Source: Bryobacterales bacterium (GTDB lineage: Bacteria > Acidobacteriota > Terriglobia > Bryobacterales > Bryobacteraceae). From it: 64,000 nucleotides of DNA. The stretch lies in NCBI GenBank assembly GCA_016713735.1, contig JADJOP010000037.1, positions 376,473 to 440,472 of the forward strand, read 5' to 3'. The number at the start of each line of letters is the position of its first letter. Within the stretch, counting starts at the first letter, position 1. Shown piece after piece: positions 54,479-64,000 of the stretch. The notes under the pieces were generated by a model that saw nothing but the letters and a program-made list of their open reading frames with translations, was not told the DNA's origin and ran no database searches. Position numbers and translations under genes: made by a program.

Positions 54479-55270
54479 ATGCAAACCAAGAGAGTCCAGG
54501 CTACGGCGCTCTGCGCACTTCTGCCCGCTATGATCGCTTCCGGAGTTGAACCTCCGCAAATCCCACTGACGATTCACAACGTCACGTTCACCTATCTCCC
54601 CTCGGGGGCGCCCGATCTCATGTCGATCGGCGGTATTAACTTCGGCCCCGCCGTGGGATCGGTGCGTCTGAACGGCATCGCCCAAACGGTCAGCAATTGG
54701 ACGCCCGGGCTGATTGTGGTAGGCGTCTCCGGCGTTCAAGCGCCGGGCACCTATCTGCTCGAAGTGAGGCGCAACGAAACTCTGCTCGGCAAGATCTTTG
54801 GCGCACAGGCGGAAGTGACCCTGGTGACCGCGGGTCCACAGGGAACCGCCGGCCCTCAAGGTCCGCAGGGGCGTTCCCGGACCGGCCGGGCCCGCGGGTC
54901 CGGCCGGACGGTGGGACCTCCAGGGACCCATCGGGCCGGCGGGACCGCAAGGACCCGTCGGGCCGGTGGGGCCCTCAGGGGCGCGCGGAGCATCGGCGCT
55001 CTCGGGCTATGAAGTGGTTGAGAACTTGGGGGGGATCGCCTATAGCGACGCTCTGGCAGGTGTGAGCAAGGTTGCGAAATGCAGTCAAGGGAAGAGGGTT
55101 CTCGGCGGCGGCTGCATCGCCACGTGGCAATTGCAGACTTATACCAACCGGCCCTATTCGGCTGACGGCGGGTTCTACAACGCGTGGGAGTGCAGGTGGC
55201 ACTACGACAACCCCAATATCACGGCTCGGCCTGTTACCATGTCTACGCAATCTGCGCAACGCTGCCGTAG
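54479..55270 (+). pseudogene. Exported IPT/TIG-like and collagen-like repeat protein, frame-broken
   Basis: From the ATG at 54479 (MQTKRVQATALCALL, after AAAGGA), an exported N-terminus is followed by an IPT/TIG-like domain (MSIGGINFGPAVGSVRLNG, GTYLLEVRRNETLL). A Gly-X-Y tract begins TAGPQGTAGPQGPQG and moves between frames (GPQGPVGPVGPSGARGA in the next). The C-terminal domain (VSKVAKCSQGKRVLGGGCIA) and the ending VYAICATLP before TAG at 55268-55270 are in further frames. At least two indels interrupt it. Such collagen-like proteins are usually surface-exposed. Confidence 0.65.
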
Positions 55271-55653
55271 GTCGGAATGGATCGCGGAAGGCACGCCGAT
55301 CGCGGGAGTGTCTGCAGGATCAACTGATGTTTGCAGGCGATGGGACGGACGCGGCCCAGCCTTCCGCGGCCCCTTCCCGGTGCGGTGCGGCGCGACCGCT
55401 GTCGCGCTGCTTCCAGACCATCAGGCGCTGCTTCCCTGTTCCCGCCTATCGAGAGCGATTGTGCGCCAGCCTGGACCGTTCGCTTCCTCCAGGAAATTCG
55501 GCGCCGGCCTCTGCACGGAACGCGCGGGCCTTTCTCACGAGCCATACACAACCGGCGCTCGCCTACTCGCAAGCCCGGTGGAGCGGGGGACACGGTTCTA
55601 TGCGTTCCGTACCATGGAGCAGCCGGCGTTGCGCATGGACACCTCTGGACGCA
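55271..55653. other. Intergenic region
   Basis: About 380 bp between the collagen-like gene and the ECF sigma remnant. It includes a partial copy of the dispersed repeat (55590-55613). Open frames through it are continuations of neighbouring frames and show no domain. Confidence 0.45.
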
Positions 55654-56205
55654 ATGGAGACGGCGCTGGACCGAGGCGCGGTGACTGCGCTTCTGCGGCA
55701 GTGGCAGTTCGGCGATCGCGAAGCGCTCGGCAGGTGCTCCCGTTGGTCTACGAAGAACTCCGGGGCCATCGCGCGCTTACATGAGCAAGAGCGGTCAGGC
55801 CACACGCTCAGCGTGACGAGTCTGGTCCACAGGCGTTCCTCAGGCTGACCAGGCGGCCCCGGAGTCGTGGCGCGACCGGAAACATTTTCACGGAATCGCA
55901 GCCAGGCTGATGCGTCGGTGCTCATGGACTACGCGCGCTACCACCGGGCGCGCAAACACGGCGGCTGCCGCGGGCACCATCGGGTTGGACTTGGCGATCG
56001 AAGCCCCTGGTTCACCGAAGCGGACTACTTGACGCTGGACGCTTGTTTAAGCCCGGCTCGAGAAGGTGAACCCGGGACGGTGGGATCGTGGAATTACGGT
56101 TCTTCGCTGGGCTGACCATCCCGGAAATCGCGGAGTCAGGACCTCTCTCGAGTATGGGCAAGAACTTTACCATCGCCAAGGTCTGACTCTACCGGCTTAG
56201 GGGGC
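55654..56205 (+). pseudogene. ECF sigma-70 factor, frame-broken
   Basis: From the ATG at 55654, METALDRGAVTALLRQWQFG is the start of an acidobacterial ECF sigma factor of the kind encoded beside Ser/Thr kinases. Later frames carry LPLVYEELRG, EQERSGHTLSVTSLVH, VLMDYARYHRARKHGG and VELRFFAGLTIPEIAE, which are, in order, regions 2 and 4 of the same protein. At least four phase changes occur over ~550 bp. The conserved words are still legible, so the gene was functional recently or the sequence contains indel errors. It stands just before a kinase gene, the usual partner. Confidence 0.65.
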
Positions 56206-56209
56206 GACG

Positions 56210-58550
56210 ATGAACTCCGGCCCCAGCCGGAAGCTGAAGAGGGTTTCTTCCGGCTACTCGAACCCTCGCTGCGCCCGCGCGCGAGGCGGAGTTGAGCGCG
56301 GTTGTGCGCGGAGGACCTGTCCACCGGCGCGCAAGCGCCCGTGAGTGCTGGGAAAACGCTTTAAGAGCCGCCGGAAGCCTACTTCGAACAGTTCCTACCC
56401 GCCGAACCACCCCTTCCTCCCTCGCGCCCGCGGTGGCGCCTGCCGGCCTCCGTGAACACCGGGACGCGGACGCCGAGAAGTCGTTTATCGGCGGGCGCGA
56501 CGACGGAGAATTCAGCCGCCGTGTGGTCAAGTTCGTAGGCTTTCCTCACCGCCGAGGCGACGCGTGAAGCGCTTCGGGAAAGCGAGAAGCGGATTCTTCG
56601 CCACTTTCCCCATCCGGAATGCCGCCCACTGTCGGATGCCGGGGGTGATGGACTGGCGCGCCCTTCCTTGGCGAGATGGAACTGGTCGACGGCGCACCCG
56701 TGGACGAGTACTGCGCGAAGAACTTGGTGTGCGCCCGCCGGATCGAAATCGAAGTGCTGCTTACGGGTCATCGATTTCATTCACCAGAATCTTTGGTGAT
56801 CCGGACAGGGGATATCAAACCCGGCAACGTTCTGGGGACACCCGATGGCTTCCCCAACACTGCCGACTTTGGCATCTGAGTGCTCATGGAGCACGGCGAG
56901 GGGGTCCTGACCCGCCCCAGAACCGGATCGCGACGATGAACTATAAGTCCCGAACAGTTGCAGGGTGGCGCGGTGTCCACAGCCAGCGACGTATCTCCCT
57001 AGGGCTATTCTGCAGCGAACTGCGGCCGGAAGGCCAGCCTTCGCCGCGATTGTTCGCCGCTGGAGCCCTGCGCCGCGTTGTCGAAGAGGACCCACCTCTC
57101 CCGGGCATCAGGGGGGCCCGAACAGATTGTGATGAAGGCGATCCGGTGGGCCCCGGGGCGCGTCTCGTGCGATGGTTCTCGCGGACTTGGACAGCTCGCT
57201 GGCAAGCCCGTTATGGCGGTCGCCCCAACGCGCATAAACCGGTTGGAGCAGGTGGGTAAACCGCAATCGCCTGCAGGTGGCGGCTGGGGCAATCGTGGCG
57301 TCGCGCTTATTGGCGCGGCGCTACCCTGGCCTGGTAGATGCATCGGCGCGCCGCGAGCGGGCTGATCGGGCACTGCAGATTCGGCGAGGTCCGGGAAGTC
57401 GCACCGCTCCATCCTGCTGGTTTCGCCGGTGGTCTCGAAACTCGCCGGCGCAAACGGTTCACGGCTCGCCATGGTGGCTCACGATGCGCGAATACCTGGA
57501 CCACTTGCCCGAGAGAAGCGGGGAGGGATGTGCCTGCAACTTGAACTGTCGTCGGCTTACATCCGGTTGGGGAACGTGCAAGGGAATCGGAATTTCCTCT
57601 GGCGATACCGGGCACCCTGGAATCGTGCGACAAAGCGAGAATGGTCCTGGAAACGGTCCTGGCGGCGCAAGCTGTCATCGTTGGCCCTGCGCTGGAAGGC
57701 TGGGCGGCTCTATGTCCTCATCGTCTGACGCCTACCTCCTTGGAAGCAACACAAACCACGTTCGATGGAATTGAAGCGTGTAGCCCTGAACCACTGGGCG
57801 CAAAATTCGCGGGGCGGATCCAGGACGACGAACAGGGGCGCGGGGACTGCCGCGCATTCGATGGCACCGCCACGATGTAATTCACGCACTCAGCCCGCGA
57901 GCGATGAAACCCACGGCTACCAGGCCAAAGCGATCTGCTAAAACGGCTGCTAAGCCCAATCCCTGCGATGCAGGAGAAAATGCGCGATCTTGCCTGTGTC
58001 CTGCGACACTTGTGCGGGAATTGCCTTGAACTGGATTGTTTCCTCGACCGCGCCGCACGGCCGCCGATCTCGACCGGCGGCGGTCCTGACTCACACGCAC
58101 GGAACTCGGTCGAGCAACTGGAACTGGCCCAAAGTCTCGGCTCCTTACCTTTGCAATGCGACAGGGATGGGGCGAAAGGGAGAATTCTTGAAAGCCTCCA
58201 GTCTCGCCAAGAGAGCGACGCTTCGCCGGGCCCTGTGGAAGCCGACCCCGAAGGACACGCCTCGCGACAGGCTGGCGTATGCCCTGGCCCCGGTCGGCCA
58301 CTTCCAGGCCAAGGAGGGGCCGATGGCGGCAGGCGCTGGCATCGCTGCAAGAGGCCATCTGGTCACGCCAGGGCCCTCGTGGAACAAACCCTAAGGCCTT
58401 TGGCGCTGTGAACAATCTCGGATGGGCACCGCGAGCTGAAGCCGAGATTCTCGAGATCCGCCAGGAAGCTCTTGCGAGGCGTACCATAAGCCGCACTGGC
58501 ATACCGCCGTGGCTTCCCCCAGCGGAAGGCGTTTTCGGAGGCGAGACTGG
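56210..58550 (+). pseudogene. Ser/Thr kinase with C-terminal TPRs, heavily frame-broken
   Basis: Starting near the ATG at 56210, fragments in all three frames follow the order of a kinase-TPR protein: MELVDGAPVDEYC (56676), DIKPGNVLGTPDGFPNTADF (about 56810-56875), QIVMKAIRWAPGR (about 57120), LAGKPVMAVAPTRINRLEQV (about 57200), LQLELSSAYIRLGNVQGN (about 57530) and TPR-like ALASLQEAI (about 58335). The expected HRD before IKPGN reads RTGD here, so substitutions as well as indels are present. End point is approximate. It pairs with the ECF sigma remnant upstream. Confidence 0.55.
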
Positions 58551-58699
58551 CCGAACCTCGCACCGAAACTTGCCGCCTGCCGTAAAGCGAACTAGTCCTA
58601 GCGGCTCGCGCCACTTCTCCCTGCTGCCCCCGCAAGAGCCTGCGGGCTAGCGAGGCGAATGGGTTCGTGGATACTGTTTGCCGTCCCAGGTTTCGGCGA

Positions 58700-61195
58700 A
58701 CGGAACCAACAGGCAGTGTCCTCATGCATCCTCTGCTCGACGTCGCCTTCCCTGAACGCTGCCCCGGGGGTTTCCTCCTTGCGCGCGCCCGAACCAGGCG
58801 CCCGCTCAAGTTGAACTCTGCTTGCCGCCAGTTGCCGGCGCGGAACCCAGGAGTACGCCGAAGAAAGTGAGCCAGCGCCGAGCGATGATTACTGCGCACG
58901 ACCCTTTTCAGGTGCACTCGGGGACACTCTGGCCGCCCTCGAGAAACCCAATTCTTGGCCAGTAGCAGAACTGGGCCCTGGTATACCTGCGGGTTCAGAG
59001 CGTGAGCGCGTCCGGCTTCCTTGGCGGCTGCCACGAGATCCGGTGCGCCTCGCCGTGCGCGCGCAGGTGGCCAGACGCTGAAGCGCCCGATGCGGCTGGA
59101 TGGATTCACCGCCAGAAGCGCCTCAATCTCCCCTCAGCCCTTGCGCTCTCCCAAACGGGGCAAGCAACCCTGCCAAGAGCGATTCGGGCATCCTTCAGAT
59201 GTGCCGCGGGTCCAGCGCCACCGCATCCGGAACAAAGCGCGGCCGATCGCGGATCGCGATCCTTTTTAGGCCGGTCCATCGCTGCCCTCCGCGTCCCAAA
59301 ATGCAACTTGTCGTTTCCCGTTGGCTCATTCCGGCCTCAAGGCGAGCAGGGGGCTGGACGGGGTGAGCCGCCGGTGACGCCCGCTTTGGAAAGCGGCCCA
59401 CCTCTCCACCCGCCCAGCCACACCTTGTCTCACCGCTCGGCCCGGTCTACATGCTCGACTCACTGAGACCGATGTGGACCAACCCCGAACTCGTGATGCG
59501 GTAGGAAGCGCGGGATACGGTTCACCACGTAACGGGGTCGCCCCAGCATGAGCTACCGCGTTCAGGCGCCATCGCCTCGGCCCAGGGAAGGTCCGGTTGT
59601 CCTCAAAGCGACAGTCGCGGCTTGGCCTTGGCGCGAGTCGTTGCAGAATCAGGCAACTCCGCCATCCAGGTCCACAATGGCGAGATCGACGTCGCCGCTT
59701 CATCGCCGTCGAAGTCGCTGACGGCTAAACCCCCGGCTCGCCGGGGCCGCCCGCAACAAGAACCCTCATCAGTCACCGCCAGAAAGTTCGCGCCCCGGAT
59801 GTTGCGGAACAGGAAGGAAGGCAGACCCAACAGCCGCTAGGATTCGCCCGTCGGACTCAAGGGTGCTTCCAGCCGCCACGGCAGGTCCAGCCACCCGCAT
59901 CGCTGTCGAAATCCGAGAACTCGGCGCCCCAGCCAATCGAGCGAAGGGTTGGTTGCCCAATTCCCCTCATCTCCGCGACGTCCGTGAAGTGGAGGAGGCT
60001 GGCGGCTTTCACGCTTTGCCGTCGCCGGTCTTTAGCAGCGACTGACCCCGGGCAAGCAAGGATTCGTGAAGCGCGAACTGCTGGGCCACCCAATGGCTGA
60101 TGAACAGGTCGTCCATCCCCATCGTGATCGAAGTCGCCGGCCGCAAGACCCATCGATCCGCGGTACTCAACAACCCAGGCGGAGCTGCCCGCGTCCTCAA
60201 ACCTGCCTTCGCGGTTCAGATACAACCGCCTTTCCGGAGATATCGTTGGCAACATACCAGATCCGGCCAGCCGTTATTGTCGAAGTCGTGCCAGAAGCGC
60301 TCAGACTCCGCCCGGAAGATTGTCCACCCAGGGGTGCCCGGCTGCACCACCTGGGAGCCGCATGCACTTCCCATCGTTGCGGAACAGAGATTTGCGTTCC
60401 AGAGATTATGGAGGAGGGGTTGAGACCGTGAGGAACGGCCTGTCCAAATTGTGGGTGCGAACCCTCCGCTGGCTGAGGTCATAGCGGTATTTGACATACC
60501 CGCACACGCCAGAGATCCGGCCAGCCACTCGCGATTGAAGTCTCCCCAGCTTTACGCCCGTCCAGAAACCGGGCCCGGGGCGGATCGTGCCGCCCGGCAC
60601 CAGAGTGCCCTTGGCGATTGCGGAACAAGAGGATGGTGTCGCCACGGCCGGTGACCGCTAGATCAAGCCAGCCATCGTTATCCACATCACGCCCAGGCCG
60701 CGCCCATGCCGCGAATCCGGAGATCGGCAAAGCCAGCGTGAAGCAGGAACCGGCCGCCGCCACTGTTTTCGTACAGGATCGATGGCGCCAACTCCGCCTC
60801 GGGCCTGGAGCGGCCCACCCGCGCTCACCACGAACACGTCATGCGTCGCCGTCGTTATCGTAGTCTCCCCAGGCGACCCGCCCCGCATATCTTCCGGGAG
60901 CTAGGAGGTCCGGTGTCCGGCAGATGTGAAAACGAACTCCAATCCGGCCTCCCGTGTGATGTCGGTAAACCAGAAGTCCGCCGCTCAGAGGCCGACCGGC
61001 CGCTCCATCGCGGGTAATTCCTTCCACTTCCTCGCCTGGACAACGCCGGCGTTCCCTGCTCGGTTGTCCCATGCCTAGCCACAACTTAGGGCATCCCACC
61101 GAGGCCAACAGGCTCCAGCGGACAGCCAGCCGGACTCGCCCCTTCCTGCGGCTCAGACGGTTTCGGCTGTCGGGAGCAGCATCGAGCGAAATCAT
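58700..61195 (-). pseudogene. FG-GAP/CRTAC1-like repeat protein, heavily frame-broken
   Basis: On the minus strand, calcium-binding-type FG-GAP/VCBS words appear in order from 61000 to 59600 in changing frames: RVAWGDYDNDGD, DVDNDGWLDLAVTGRGD, GLAAGDFDHDG, IGWGAEFSDFDSD and GLAVSDFDGD. LHFTDVAEMRGIG is also typical of CRTAC1-like proteins. These are exported propeller proteins, often with ASPIC/UnbV ends and common in Acidobacteria and Bacteroidetes. Both ends are approximate; the leftmost part (58700-59500) has only weak similarity. It may continue the multiheme gene upstream as one polypeptide or be separate. Confidence 0.5.
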
Positions 61196-61199
61196 TCAG

Positions 61200-62880
61200 G
61201 CCGCACCTCGATGCTGTGCCATCGGCTCGGGCGATCTCAACAACGGGCGCCATCCGCGCCGACTACGGCCTCTTGGCGAATTGCAGCAGAAACTGGTCAA
61301 TCTTCCGGTAGAAGTCGGGCGGTTATCACAAGGCTGCGGCTTGTCGCTGCGCCTAACGCCGTGAACTGGGAGGCTGAATCCTGTCCGCCGATCCTCTTCT
61401 GCCCCGGAGCCCCGGATGGGCCAATCCACCAAGCACTGTTGACCTCCTCGTGCGGGGAACAGGCTCCTGCGATACCGGACGCCCACCATCTCCACAGGTT
61501 GCTGGCGGTCGATGAGGTTTCCGAACTTGTCGACCTGTTCGCGCCCAGAACAGAAAACTCCCAGCTCGATGAAGTTGTCCGCGTCGCGCCCGCCCCGACT
61601 CAAACACAGTGTTTCCCCATCATCAAGGGTGATGTGAACCCAGCTTTGGATCATGTCGGGGGCCTGTTGGGAAATCGTGACCCACCTTGTGGGAGGTCAT
61701 CTTATTTTGAATAGAGGCCTGATCCCCGCTCCGCACCGCGGCCAAAGATCAATGGCGATCTGGACGGTGGGAGGTGATGACGCATTTTTCGCGGATCTCC
61801 GGTACGGGCAATTCTCCGCGCAACCAGGCTTCTGTGGCTCGGATGTGCTCATCGGCCCCGAGCAGTTTCAAGCACGGCGCGGGGCATGAAGATGTTCGCG
61901 GCCAAGAAGCATTGACTCCGGTGCTGGCCGTCTGCAGCATTCAGGTTATAGTCGGCGCCCCCTCCTGCGGCCCGGATCCCGCGATGCTGCATATTGGCAT
62001 GTGGCATTCACGGCACTCCACCGTCTTGCGAGGATTCCCTTTGGTGAACCAGTGACTGGCCGCCCAGTTGTCGTATTGGTTCTGCAACTGTACCCAGCCA
62101 GCGCGGTTCACTTCCTGGTCAATGAACTTCCATTGCGGCAGGCCGCGCTAAACTCCGGCGTTTTGAACATCCGCTTGCTCAAACGCCGGCTATGCTCCCT
62201 GGGATGATAGGCGCGGATATGAGAAAATCCCGGGCGATCCGACCCGCTCTCCCTGTGCCTGCCACTGCCACAAATACTCGTTCGGGCTGAGCAATCGTGC
62301 TAATTCGCATTGCCTCTGACGTCAGTTTTTCGGGTGCGTGGCAGACCAGGCACAGGATCCCTCCTGTTATCCCATCGGGCTGGTCAGTTTATTCACAAAG
62401 ATGTTCTTGGTTCCCGAGAAGACCGAAATCGGATCGTGACACCCTGCGCAATAACGGGTTGACTCAGGACCGTTTTTGCTTCGCCATCACCTCTTGGATG
62501 GCGAGAAACACCAGTGTCCATCTTCACCGCGATGGGCGCTCAACGCCCCCTCCCGGACAATCTGTCTTTCGCAGCGCCGTGGTGCCGCAACTCTTCGACC
62601 AGCCCAGCGATTGTAGATCCGAATCAGCGCTGCCCGTCGATGTCCGAGCCAGGCGCAGCCTGCCCGCGGCGCGGTGCAGCGCCGTACAGATACCAGTAGC
62701 CGCCGGACCGACCGTTAACCAGTTGCCTGCCGCCGTGGACTATATGAACCGATAACAGCGGGCGACAACCGCCCATAACCCGCCGCGTGGAACGGCCCCA
62801 TGCGCGCGTTTGGTTTTTCATCCTTCCGAATCCGCCGGTAGGAAGAGCAAGGTGGACCTCTCTGCCGAGCAGGCCACGCG
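61200..62880 (-). pseudogene. Multiheme cytochrome c, heavily frame-broken
   Basis: Minus-strand fragments include YCAGCHDPISVFSGTKNIF (near 62440), ILCLVCHAPEKL (near 62345) and VECRECHMPI (near 62010), three CXXCH heme sites, and probably a fourth upstream (KSCGTT, near 62600). Between them lie QWKFIDQEVNRAGWVQLQNQ and DNWAASHWFTKGNP. Further on, IQSWVHITLDDGE and GVRYRRSLFPAR resemble the C-terminal part of cytochrome c554-like multiheme proteins. Stops and phase changes occur every ~50-150 bp. It was an exported electron carrier or reductase; partner unknown. It lies downstream of an Rrf2-type remnant on the same strand. Confidence 0.5.
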
Positions 62881-63340
62881 GTTGCTCAAGCAGATGGAAA
62901 TCACGCCGCGCAGCGCGGGTGCGCGTTGTCCACGAAAGCCTGTGCCGTGACGATTATCCTCATCTCAGACAGGCGAGGGGAAATGCCAAGCAGAGATATT
63001 GAGGCAGCGAGGCGTCGGAGCCTGATGCACATCATTGGGCGCCAGCGACGGACGAGGTAAAGGAAGTCGGAACGAAAAGCCCAGTCCGAGAACAGTGAAT
63101 CGCCACCCCACTGGTTGACGACATGGAATGGGGCCAGCCAGGATGGCTGACCGGTAGCCGCCGTTTGCCGCAAGGGAGCCAAGCACGGCGACCGCCAGGC
63201 GGGATTACCACAGCGAACCGGGCAATGGAGGGGAGGGCACGGGAGTCGAAATCCATCTGGGCCTCCATAGACATTGTTTGATTGTGCATGGACATGTGTT
63301 GTATCAGTCAAGCGCAGCCACCTAATCACTCTGAGTCCTG

Positions 63341-63846
63341 TCAATCCAGGGGACGCTTTCCCCCCAGTTTGCCCGTTCCTTTTTTGCACGCACACCACAC
63401 ACACACACGGCACTTCCCAGATAGCCGAGGTTTCATCGATGGTTTGATGGCACCGGAAATATCCGCCAGAGACGTTCGGGGCAAAAATGTGGTCCGAGTC
63501 CGCGCGCGTTGCCTTCCAAACCGCATGCGCGGAAACAGGCGTTTTCATCTGAACAGGGACGGCTTGTCCCCCAGCAGGCAGCAGGGATTGACGACATCGC
63601 GGTCAAAGACGCCTACCACCTGGTCGGGGTGATTGAGGACGGGCTTGCTCCGCGGCGGTAGCCACCGCCTGTCCCGCGTGAGGCGCCAACGATGCCTGAC
63701 CCGTTGAGATCGTTCAGGATCTTGGAAAGGTGGTTTGGGGATCCCCGTTTCCTTCGCGATCACTCAGTCGAGGACCGCCTCCGCGCCCCCGTTGGCGGCG
63801 GTAAAGCTTTTGGGGCGCAGGCATATTGCGAAGTGATCGACAACAT
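63341..63846 (-). pseudogene. Second Rrf2-family regulator, frame-broken
   Basis: From the ATG at 63846 (MLSITSQYA) the first frame soon stops, but other minus-strand frames carry AKETGIPK, NHLSKILNDLNGSGIVGASR, GTGGGYR, DQVVGVFDRDVVNPCCLLGD, SDENAC and TSLADISGAIKPS in the order of an Rrf2 protein. The Cys of CCLLGD and DENAC fall where Rrf2 Fe-S ligands lie. It parallels the intact Rrf2 gene at 20740-21222. A (CA)n tract at 63391-63408 lies in its 3' part. At least three phase changes occur. Confidence 0.55.
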
Positions 63847-64000
63847 ATCCATTCTGTTGATATCATCACGCCCCGGGAAATCGGGCTTTACGGCACAACG
63901 GTTTGCCATGGCGACTTGCCACCACGCGAGTCGATTCGGGTTCAGTTCATAGTATCTACAAACGAAGACTCTCCGTGCGGTTATTCCGCCCATACGGAAC

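Noticed and set aside
63391..63408. (CA)n tract as a microsatellite or CRISPR-like repeat
   Set aside because: Only about nine dinucleotides and no spacer structure; it lies within the broken Rrf2 gene.
1..64000. CRISPR arrays, rRNA, tRNA and complete insertion sequences
   Set aside because: Looked for by eye; no regularly spaced repeats, no conserved rRNA or tRNA blocks and no transposase-like frames were found.

Overview
The window looks like a chromosomal segment of an Acidobacterium of the Bryobacterales/Solibacter type. This is inferred from TIGR03437-type C-terminal domains, a Ser/Thr kinase fused to a TolB-like domain and TPRs, TolB/PD40 propellers, a DUF1800-DUF1501 pair, PEP-CTERM signals, an ECF sigma-kinase pair and high GC; no rRNA or tRNA gene was seen to confirm it.

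Layout. (1) 1-4077, plus strand: two TIGR03437-type secreted proteins and a Ser/Thr kinase. (2) 4078-4799: convergent gap with a perfect 21-bp inverted repeat. (3) 21222 down to 4800, minus strand: one compact transcription unit of 13 genes, in transcription order an Rrf2 regulator, a diheme cytochrome c, narGHJI, narK and actABCDEF (alternative complex III). Most junctions overlap by 4-8 bp. A good sigma-70 promoter precedes the regulator and an 18-bp perfect palindrome overlaps its -10 box. A RIC/ScdA iron-cluster repair gene is divergent and a hemerythrin-domain gene follows. The genes point to nitrate respiration with nitrosative-stress control.

(4) 23.16-47.07 kb, plus strand: five tandem copies of a three-gene cassette: membrane histidine kinase, OmpR/PhoB-type response regulator, exported TPR+PD40 beta-propeller protein. 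Each cassette has two promoters, one before the kinase and one before the propeller gene. All ten carry 11-bp-spaced half-sites 36-39 bp upstream of a TANNNT-like -10 box and no recognisable -35 box. The half-site sequence is shared by the two promoters of a cassette and differs between cassettes (TGAC type in 1, 3 and 5; CTCAC in 2; CTCGAC in 4). One residue in the regulators' recognition helix varies in step (Asn in 1, 3, 5; Ala in 2; Thr in 4). This reads as five paralogous, apparently insulated, self-regulated sensor/effector systems and is the most striking content of the window.

(5) 47.6-50.7 kb, plus: DUF1800 and DUF1501 proteins. (6) 52.1-50.96 kb, minus: FAD oxidoreductase. (7) 52.2-64 kb: recognisable but heavily frame-broken genes: PEP-CTERM proteins, a collagen-like protein, an ECF sigma factor with a Ser/Thr kinase, an FG-GAP/CRTAC1-like protein, a multiheme cytochrome c and a second Rrf2 regulator. 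Frame breaks also occur in cassettes 2, 3 and 5 and in the DUF1800 gene. Their density rises toward the right end, so indel errors at a poorly covered contig end are a serious alternative to real gene decay.
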